Program-made: the position numbers and the translations under genes
Notes under the pieces: generated by a model
Told to the model about the DNA's origin: nothing
Database searches by the model: none
What the model saw: the letters and a program-made list of their open reading frames with translations, nothing else
In this document: positions 1 through 4,716 of the stretch, piece by piece
How the letters are laid out: each line of letters starts with the position of its first letter
Position numbering within the stretch: position 1 is the stretch's first letter
Source: Sulfurospirillum sp. UBA6810
Lineage (GTDB): Bacteria; Campylobacterota; Campylobacteria; Campylobacterales; Sulfurospirillaceae
NCBI GenBank assembly: GCA_002469305.1
Contig: DKEY01000124.1
Span: 909-7,832 of the forward strand
DNA: 6,924 nucleotides
Reading direction: 5' to 3'

Positions 1-117
1 TACTTGATAAACTTATAAGCCTCTTTTGCCATACCTTGATTATCATGACCTATGCCAAAGCTAGTAAAGTTTTATACGATTTTAATTCACAAAAGTAGTA
101 TTGTTTACATGTAAGGA
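1..117. other. Unassigned left edge, possible gene fragment
   Basis: I cannot assign this stretch. On the plus strand a frame is open from position 3 to a TAG at 96-98, which would be the last 31 residues of a gene ending in DFNSQK. On the minus strand, below an in-frame TAA at 76-78, another frame reads GIGHDNQGMAKEAYKFIK to the edge. Its in-frame ATG at 30-32 has a badly spaced Shine-Dalgarno, and an ATG at 44-46 opens a different frame. A plus-strand gene end would fit the two-way terminator at 118-143. The minus reading looks more protein-like. Neither can be settled without the neighbouring sequence. Confidence 0.3.
105..114. repeat. TTACATGTAA palindrome, copy 1 (intergenic)
   Basis: Exact copy of the decamer palindrome that recurs through the window. 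It is intergenic, and its centre is exactly 21 bp from that of the next copy at 126-135, so the two would lie on the same face of the helix, about two turns apart. Confidence 0.8.
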
Positions 118-143
118 AAAACTTCTTACATGTAAGAAGTTTT
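118..143. terminator. Perfect 26-bp palindrome, likely bidirectional terminator
   Basis: Positions 118-143 form an unbroken palindrome centred between 130 and 131. The central 20 bases read ACTTCTTACATGTAAGAAGT and are flanked by A runs on the left and T runs on the right. On the minus strand the stem begins inside the stop codon of the 142-465 gene and its right arm ends in TTTTT, the form of an intrinsic terminator. On the plus strand it ends in TTTTATTTATA and could stop a gene entering from the left. The stem is AT-rich, so strength is uncertain. The loop region is the recurring TTACATGTAA. Confidence 0.7.
126..135. repeat. TTACATGTAA palindrome, copy 2 (in terminator)
   Basis: Exact copy at the centre of the 26-bp palindrome, so the recurrent decamer doubles as the apex of the terminator hairpin. 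Confidence 0.85.
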
Positions 144-465
144 ATTTATATCCTATAACGTAGTAAGTATCTTTTCCATCTACTTTATTGATTGCTATTT
201 TGTATTTTTCTGACCATTTTGCAATGATTTCATTGACCTCAGCAATCATCTCTTCACCTTTAGCTTCATTTTTGATTTTAAAATAATCTTGTGTTGAAGA
301 AAGTGCCACAAAAGAGAGATGTGATTTTAGTTGGTCATGAAGAGCTATCAAATGTTTTTCAACATAATCAAAACCCTCTGTATTTGCTTTTACTTTATCT
401 AACTGTGCCAAAGCACTCTGCGTAACTGCGTAATCTAATTGTGTTAAGATTGCATCATTTGTCAT
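142..465 (-). CDS. Small hypothetical protein, 107 aa
   Basis: I do not recognise a family. The start ATG (463-465) is preceded by a good Shine-Dalgarno, AAGGA, about six bases upstream, and the gene stops at a TAA that is also part of the terminator palindrome, so it looks like a genuine expressed unit. The product has no signal peptide, no membrane segment and no cysteine, so it is probably cytoplasmic. The first 55 residues and residues 68-88 look helical and rich in charged and Ala/Leu residues. The last 20 residues, with VDGKDTYYVIGYK, look like a beta hairpin. It lies 75 bp downstream of prfB on the same strand and may be read from the prfB transcript or from its own promoter. Nothing visible links it functionally to RF2. 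Confidence 0.7.
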   Translation of the reverse strand: MTNDAILTQLDYAVTQSALAQLDKVKANTEGFDYVEKHLIALHDQLKSHLSFVALSSTQDYFKIKNEAKGEEMIAEVNEIIAKWSEKYKIAINKVDGKDTYYVIGYK

Positions 466-505
466 TTTTATCCTTTGTTATCAATTGTTTTTTTGAATTT
501 AAACT

Positions 506-531
506 AAAGCTTTACCTTTGGCAAAAGCTTT
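506..531. other. AAAGCTTT inverted repeat hairpin downstream of prfB
   Basis: AAAGCTTT occurs at 506-513 and 524-531. The arms pair as an 8-bp stem, with an inner CC/GG pair around an AAA loop and a small internal loop. It starts nine bases past the prfB stop. On the minus strand no real T-run follows, so it would be a weak terminator or an RNA 3'-end stabiliser between prfB and the 107-aa gene. On the plus strand TTATAAT follows, but no gene reads that way here. The element is AT-rich and could be chance. Confidence 0.35.
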
Positions 532-540
532 TTATAATAT

Positions 541-1638
541 CTATTTACTCTGTTGAGAAATCAAAACATCCTCTATCATCTTAGAGATGTCACCATCAAG
601 CAATGCACTTACGTTTGAGTAGGCTATATTGCTTCTTGTATCCTTTACTTGCTGATAAGGGGCTAAGACATAACTTCTTATCTGATGTCCCCAACCTATC
701 TCGCTCTTTTCAACACCATCTTTGAGTGCTTGTTGTTTTTCAAGCTCAAGCTCATACAATCTTGATTTTAACATCTTCAGCGCTGTTGCTTTGTTTTTAT
801 GCTGACTTCTGTCATTTTGACACTGCACCACTATACCTGTTTGGATATGTGTAATCCTGATGGCAGATTCCGTTTTATTGACATGTTGCCCACCAGCTCC
901 ACTAGCACGATATGTATCTATCCTGATATCCTTATCTTCTATAACGATATCAATATCATCATCAACTTCAGGAGAAACCATCACAGAACTAAAAGAGGTA
1001 TGTCTTTTGGCATTGGAATCAAAAGGAGAAATACGAACAAGTCTATGGATGCCATTTTCTGCTTTGAGATAGCCATAGGCATTGACACCACTGATGATAA
1101 AACTCACGTCTTTAAGACCAGCTTCCTCGCCCTCTTGAAAGTCCAAAGTTTCTACTTTAAACCCTTTTCGCTCAGCCCATCTAAGATACATCCGATAAAG
1201 CATACTCGCCCAATCTTGACTCTCAGTACCACCAGCACCTGGATGTATAGAGATGATTGCATTTTTGTTGTCATTTTCACCACTGAGCATCATCGCTATC
1301 TCTAAATCAGTCACGAGTGACTCTAGCTTACTTGCTTCACTCACTACTTCTTGTGCCGTATCTTCATCACCCTCTTCAGATGCCATCTCATAAATCTCTT
1401 TTGTATCATCAAGAGCATTTTTCGCTTTTTTATACCTTGAGAGGATTTGGTTTGCTGCTGTTTTTTCTTTTGAGATAACTGCTGCGTTTGCGGCATCTGA
1501 CCAAAAAGAGGGATCTTGTTCCATCTCTTCTATCTCACAGAGCCTTTTTATGATATTTTGGGGCTTAATGATTTGAGCAATATTATCTATCTTTATATCT
1601 AATTTTTTGAGAAGTTCAGTGTACTCGTAGTTATCCAA
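541..1638 (-). CDS. prfB: Peptide chain release factor 2 (RF2)
   Basis: RF2 reads UAA and UGA stop codons in the ribosomal A site and triggers release of the finished peptide. The 365-aa product has the family's full length. It has a helical N-terminal domain, the SPF anticodon-like tripeptide at residues 204-206 that marks RF2 rather than RF1, and the catalytic GGQ at 249-251 in the context SGAGGQHVNKTES. The conserved CQNDRSQHKNK and GWGHQIRSYV blocks follow. The gene is a single continuous frame, without the in-frame UGA and +1 programmed frameshift that autoregulates RF2 in E. coli and many other bacteria. The start is TTG, chosen because a good Shine-Dalgarno sits seven bases upstream and the resulting MDNYEY matches the start I recall for Campylobacter RF2. 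It is divergent from panC. Confidence 0.97.
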   Translation of the reverse strand: MDNYEYTELLKKLDIKIDNIAQIIKPQNIIKRLCEIEEMEQDPSFWSDAANAAVISKEKTAANQILSRYKKAKNALDDTKEIYEMASEEGDEDTAQEVVSEASKLESLVTDLEIAMMLSGENDNKNAIISIHPGAGGTESQDWASMLYRMYLRWAERKGFKVETLDFQEGEEAGLKDVSFIISGVNAYGYLKAENGIHRLVRISPFDSNAKRHTSFSSVMVSPEVDDDIDIVIEDKDIRIDTYRASGAGGQHVNKTESAIRITHIQTGIVVQCQNDRSQHKNKATALKMLKSRLYELELEKQQALKDGVEKSEIGWGHQIRSYVLAPYQQVKDTRSNIAYSNVSALLDGDISKMIEDVLISQQSK

Positions 1639-1645
1639 ACTATAA

Positions 1646-1651
1646 TCCTTT
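1646..1651 (-). promoter_or_regulatory. Ribosome binding site fixing the prfB TTG start
   Basis: On the minus strand AAAGGA lies seven bases before the TTG at 1636-1638. No in-frame ATG is nearby, so this site supports the non-ATG start. Confidence 0.7.
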
Positions 1652-1654
1652 TTT

Positions 1655-1663
1655 TGCTATAAT
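1655..1663 (+). promoter_or_regulatory. Extended -10 promoter of the panC operon
   Basis: TGCTATAAT is a perfect extended -10 element (TG at 1655-1656, TATAAT at 1658-1663) behind a T-rich run. This is the usual form of the main sigma-factor promoter in Campylobacterota, which lean on T-rich upstream DNA rather than a -35 box. The predicted start is near 1670, giving a leader of about 40 nt before the panC ATG. The bases right after the -10 are GCGCGC (1664-1669), an unusually GC-rich discriminator in such AT-rich DNA. In E. coli that feature goes with stringent control, so ppGpp repression is a possible inference, not something the sequence shows. Confidence 0.75.
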
Positions 1664-1687
1664 GCGCGCTTCATAAACTAATTTGTT

Positions 1688-1693
1688 ATTTTA
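1688..1693 (-). promoter_or_regulatory. Possible -10 of prfB
   Basis: On the minus strand TAAAAT follows a T-rich start (TTTTTAG) and would place a transcript start near 1681, about 43 nt before the prfB TTG. It overlaps the panC leader, so the two promoters would be divergent and overlapping. This is a weak match. ATTATA at 1658-1663 on the same strand is an alternative. Confidence 0.3.
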
Positions 1694-1709
1694 CTAAAAA
1701 GTGCCTAAA

Positions 1710-2531
1710 ATGAAAATATTTAATAATGCTTTTGACTTAATCGAGTTTCGAAAAACGCTAAGTGGTAACATCGGATTTGTTCCTACTATGGGAGCCTTAC
1801 ACCAAGGGCATATCTCTTTAATCAAAACTTCAATTACTGAAAATGATTTTACGATTGTTTCTATCTTTGTCAATCCTACACAATTTCTTGCAGGAGAAGA
1901 CTTTAACACATATCCAAAAAGACACGAAGCTGATTTGAAGATATGCTCACTTGCAGGAGTTGATGCTATCTTTATGCCAAGTATTGATGACATCTACTTT
2001 GAAGATGAGCCAACACTCCAAGCCCCTCAAAAACAGAGCTATATCTTGGAGGGACAAAAAAGACCTGGACATTTTGATGGTGTTTTGAGAGTAGTTTTAA
2101 AGCTTTTCAACCTTGTAAGTCCTACAAATGCTTACTTTGGGAAAAAAGATGCACAGCAACTCTTTTTGATACAAAATATGGTTAAAACTTTTTTCTTACA
2201 TGTAAACATTATCCCTTGTGAGATAGTAAGAGATGAGCTTGGTTTAGCTCTCTCTTCAAGAAATGCTTACTTAAGTGAAGAAGAAAAAAAAGATGCACTC
2301 AATATCTCAAAATCACTTAAAATCGCAACAAAAGCTATCATATCAGGCGAGCGAAATTGTGAAATTCTCAAGGAAAAAATGCAAGAAGTGATGCAAGACT
2401 TAGAAGTAGAGTATATTGAAATCACAAATAGAGAATTTAAAAGACTTGAGAGTGTAGATATAAAAAACAGTATCATACTTGTTGCAGCACGTGTTGGCAC
2501 AACAAGGTTGATAGACAATATATGGGTATAA
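1710..2531 (+). CDS. panC: Pantothenate synthetase (pantoate--beta-alanine ligase)
   Basis: PanC joins pantoate to beta-alanine using ATP, through a pantoyl-adenylate, in the last step of vitamin B5 synthesis. It is cytosolic. Numbered from the ATG at 1710 (273 aa), it shows the ATP-binding HIGH-type block PTMGALHQGH at 25-34, FVNPTQF at 53-59 for substrate binding, KRPGHFDGV, GKKDAQQ at 144-150, the SSRN end of the KMSKS-like loop at 182-185, and a C-terminal RLIDN. An in-frame GTG at 1701 would add MPK. I prefer the ATG because AAAAAGTG lies at a better distance and homologues begin close to this point. It is first in a plus-strand operon with the DUF808 gene, rimO and tilS. A TTACATGTAA copy encodes LHVN at 163-166. 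Confidence 0.96.
   Translation: MKIFNNAFDLIEFRKTLSGNIGFVPTMGALHQGHISLIKTSITENDFTIVSIFVNPTQFLAGEDFNTYPKRHEADLKICSLAGVDAIFMPSIDDIYFEDEPTLQAPQKQSYILEGQKRPGHFDGVLRVVLKLFNLVSPTNAYFGKKDAQQLFLIQNMVKTFFLHVNIIPCEIVRDELGLALSSRNAYLSEEEKKDALNISKSLKIATKAIISGERNCEILKEKMQEVMQDLEVEYIEITNREFKRLESVDIKNSIILVAARVGTTRLIDNIWV
2196..2205. repeat. TTACATGTAA palindrome, copy 3 (inside panC)
   Basis: Exact copy, read in frame as TTA CAT GTA A, giving Leu-His-Val-Asn in panC. It falls between two conserved blocks, GKKDAQQ and the SSRN loop, where the family varies. Confidence 0.85.
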
Positions 2532-2534
2532 GGA
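2530..2534 (+). promoter_or_regulatory. Ribosome binding site fixing the DUF808 gene TTG start
   Basis: AAGGA overlaps the panC stop codon TAA (2529-2531) and sits six bases before the TTG at 2541. It decides that start and suggests translational coupling to panC. Confidence 0.75.
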
Positions 2535-2540
2535 AATAAT

Positions 2541-3401
2541 TTGGCTTCAGGAATTTTCGCTCTTTTAGATGATATTGCTCTTTTAGCAGATGACGTAGCA
2601 GCAGCGAGTAAGATAGCGGCTAAAAAGACAGCTGGTATCTTGGGTGATGACTTAGCAGTAAACTCTGAAAAAGCAACAGGATTTGATCAATCAAGAGAGT
2701 TAAAAGTCATCTGGGCTATCACAATAGGCTCTTTTAAAAATAAACTCATCATCTTGCCTTTGGCATTTTTGCTTAGTAGTTTTATCCCTTGGATAATCCC
2801 TTACATCTTGATTTTGGGAGCATTTTATCTTTTGTATGAAGGTGCTGAAAAGATAGAAGAATCTTTACATGTAAAACATAACAAACAAGAAGAAAAAGAG
2901 CTCCTACAAGCTTCAAGTGAAAATATACTTGATATAGAAAAAAGTAAAATAAAATCAGCCATCCTTACTGACTTTATACTCTCAATCGAAATCATCATCA
3001 TAGCTTTAGGAACGGTTTTAAACGAGCCTCTTTCTATACAAATTCTTGCAACCACTATCGTTGCTCTTATAGCTACTGTTGGTGTTTATGGTTTGGTTGC
3101 CCTGATAGTAAGGATAGACAATGTAGGCTTTTGGCTCATCGATAAAAGACATGTTCAAAGTGGAAACTTCCTAGTAGCACTGATGCCAAAAATCATAAAG
3201 TTCTTATCCGTAGTAGGTACGATTGCGATGATACTTGTGGGTGGTGGGATTTTGTCACATAATATTGGTATCATTCACCACTACTTTTTAGAGGCTCTGC
3301 CTCTGATTTTAAATGAATTTATAGTTGGACTACTTGGTGGTTTTCTTATTCTTGCTATAATAAAAATTTACGAAAAAACAAAAATATATATAAAGAGTTA
3401 A
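2541..3401 (+). CDS. DUF808 / YedI-type inner membrane protein
   Basis: The 286-aa product matches the DUF808 family (E. coli YedI), whose function is not known. The hallmark N-terminus is present: LLDDIALLADDVAAASKIAA, then KKTAGILGDDLAVN and the ELKVIWAI block, around residues 8-60. Hydrophobic stretches follow at about 68-98, 140-160, 166-190, 216-240 and 254-277, so it should be a multi-span inner-membrane protein. A charged loop at about 100-138 is probably cytoplasmic and carries LHVK, encoded by another TTACATGTAA copy. The TTG start gives MASG, as expected for the family, and is backed by a Shine-Dalgarno in the panC stop. It lies 9 bp after panC and 1 bp before rimO. The company of translation genes does not by itself indicate a role. 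Confidence 0.9.
   Translation: MASGIFALLDDIALLADDVAAASKIAAKKTAGILGDDLAVNSEKATGFDQSRELKVIWAITIGSFKNKLIILPLAFLLSSFIPWIIPYILILGAFYLLYEGAEKIEESLHVKHNKQEEKELLQASSENILDIEKSKIKSAILTDFILSIEIIIIALGTVLNEPLSIQILATTIVALIATVGVYGLVALIVRIDNVGFWLIDKRHVQSGNFLVALMPKIIKFLSVVGTIAMILVGGGILSHNIGIIHHYFLEALPLILNEFIVGLLGGFLILAIIKIYEKTKIYIKS
2865..2874. repeat. TTACATGTAA palindrome, copy 4 (inside DUF808 gene)
   Basis: Exact copy, read as Leu-His-Val-Lys at residues 109-112, in the charged loop between membrane segments. Confidence 0.85.
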
Positions 3402-3402
3402 A

Positions 3403-4716
3403 ATGCAAAAAAAATTATATCTAGTCTCTTTGGGCTGTAATAAAAACCTAGTAGATTCAGAAGTCATGTTAGGACGTTTAAAAGATTATAAGATGGTGAA
3501 TGAACCAGAAAATGCAGATGTTCTCATCGTCAATACTTGTGGCTTTATAGGACCAGCGAAAGAGGAGAGTTTAGATACAATCTTTGCTTTACATGAAGCG
3601 AGAAAAAAAGACTCCTTGCTCGTTGTGAGTGGCTGTCTTACAGAGAGATACAAAGAAGAGTTACAAAAAGAGTTAAAAGAAGTAGACCTCTTCACTGGTG
3701 TTGGTGATTATGACAAGATTGATGAAATCATAGAAAAAAAAGAGAGTAGATTTACCCCTGCAACATACCTCTTAAATGAAGAGGAAAGAGTCATCACAGG
3801 CTCAAATGCTCATGCATATATAAAACTAAGCGAAGGTTGTAACCAAACATGTAGCTTTTGTGCAATACCTACATTTAAAGGAAAACTCCACTCAAGAACA
3901 CTCCGTTCCATCGAAAAAGAGCTCAAAGCACTCGTTGCTAAAGGTTTTTTTGACTTTAGTTTTATATCACAAGATAGTAGCTCTTATCTGCGAGATTTGA
4001 ACCAAAAAGATGGCTTGATAGAGCTTATCCACATGGTTGAAAAAATCGAGGGTGTAAAAAGTGCTAGGATTTTGTATCTTTACCCAACGACAACTTCGGA
4101 TGAGTTGATACAAGCTATCATAAACTCACCTGTGTTTCACAACTACTTTGATATGCCTATACAACATATAAGTGACTCCATGCTCAAACGTATGCGTAGA
4201 GGTGCTGGCAAACAAAGAATAATAGAACAATTAACCATGATGAAAAATGCTCCTGAGAGTTTTGTACGAACAGGACTTATCATAGGACATCCTGGAGAGA
4301 GCGAAGAAGAGTTCAATGAACTTTTAGAGTTTGTCAAAGAGTTTAACTTTGATAGAGTCTCTTTGTTTGCATATAGTGATGAAGAAGATACAAGTGCATA
4401 TGAGATGGATAACAAGATAGATGAAGAAACTATCAATCAAAGAATAGACAAGATAGAAGCAATTGTAAAAGCTTCAAACTTAACTTCATTACAAAAAGAC
4501 TTACATAAAGAGATAGATGTACTCACTGAGGGTGAGAGTAGTGAACATGAGTACTTCATAGGTGCTAAAAAACTCTCTTGGGCTCCTGAGATAGATGGAG
4601 AAATCTTGCTCAATGACTCTGATGTGGGAGAGATAGAGATAGGAAAATGTTATAGAGCTTATGTAAGTGAATGTGTAGGAGATAAACTCGTTGCAAAAGT
4701 TACCAAAGCTCTCTAG
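3403..4716 (+). CDS. rimO: Ribosomal protein S12 methylthiotransferase RimO
   Basis: RimO is a radical-SAM enzyme that adds a methylthio group to the conserved aspartate of ribosomal protein S12. The 437-aa protein has the full three-domain plan. The N-terminal UPF0004 domain has cysteines at 12, 46 and 78 (SLGCNKNLVDSE, VNTCGF, SGCLTERY) for the auxiliary iron-sulfur cluster. The radical-SAM core has the CxxxCxxC cluster site at C146, C150 and C153 in SEGCNQTCSFCAIP. A C-terminal TRAM domain covers roughly the last 65-70 residues. The LGCxKNxVDSE motif is typical of RimO and separates it from the tRNA enzyme MiaB. The ATG follows the DUF808 stop by one base, with AAAGAG upstream. Its 3' end overlaps tilS by 26 bp. 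Confidence 0.96.
   Translation: MQKKLYLVSLGCNKNLVDSEVMLGRLKDYKMVNEPENADVLIVNTCGFIGPAKEESLDTIFALHEARKKDSLLVVSGCLTERYKEELQKELKEVDLFTGVGDYDKIDEIIEKKESRFTPATYLLNEEERVITGSNAHAYIKLSEGCNQTCSFCAIPTFKGKLHSRTLRSIEKELKALVAKGFFDFSFISQDSSSYLRDLNQKDGLIELIHMVEKIEGVKSARILYLYPTTTSDELIQAIINSPVFHNYFDMPIQHISDSMLKRMRRGAGKQRIIEQLTMMKNAPESFVRTGLIIGHPGESEEEFNELLEFVKEFNFDRVSLFAYSDEEDTSAYEMDNKIDEETINQRIDKIEAIVKASNLTSLQKDLHKEIDVLTEGESSEHEYFIGAKKLSWAPEIDGEILLNDSDVGEIEIGKCYRAYVSECVGDKLVAKVTKAL
4677..4682 (+). promoter_or_regulatory. Ribosome binding site for tilS inside rimO
   Basis: AGGAGA lies eight bases before the TTG at 4691 and within the rimO coding sequence. It is the strongest Shine-Dalgarno in the operon and supports the overlapping non-ATG start. 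Confidence 0.75.

Noticed and set aside
799..1305. 168-residue open frame on the plus strand, and a shorter one at 860-1072
   Set aside because: Both lie wholly antisense to the well-supported prfB. Their products are rich in His, Thr and Ser with no recognisable domain.
1701..1709. GTG at 1701 as the panC start
   Set aside because: Possible, but no Shine-Dalgarno precedes it. The ATG at 1710 is better spaced from AAAAAGTG and closer to where homologues begin.
1694..1993. Minus-strand frame opposite the start of panC
   Set aside because: Antisense shadow of conserved PanC motifs, with no ribosome site or family match. The same holds for the minus-strand frames at 2267-2518, 2825-3055, 3486-3695, 4143-4436 and 5134-5445.
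881..3852. Other ACATGT sites (881, 3149, 3847) as further copies of the palindrome
   Set aside because: Their flanks break the TACATGTA symmetry (GACATGTT twice, AACATGTA once). Three is near the chance count for the hexamer, so I did not include them.
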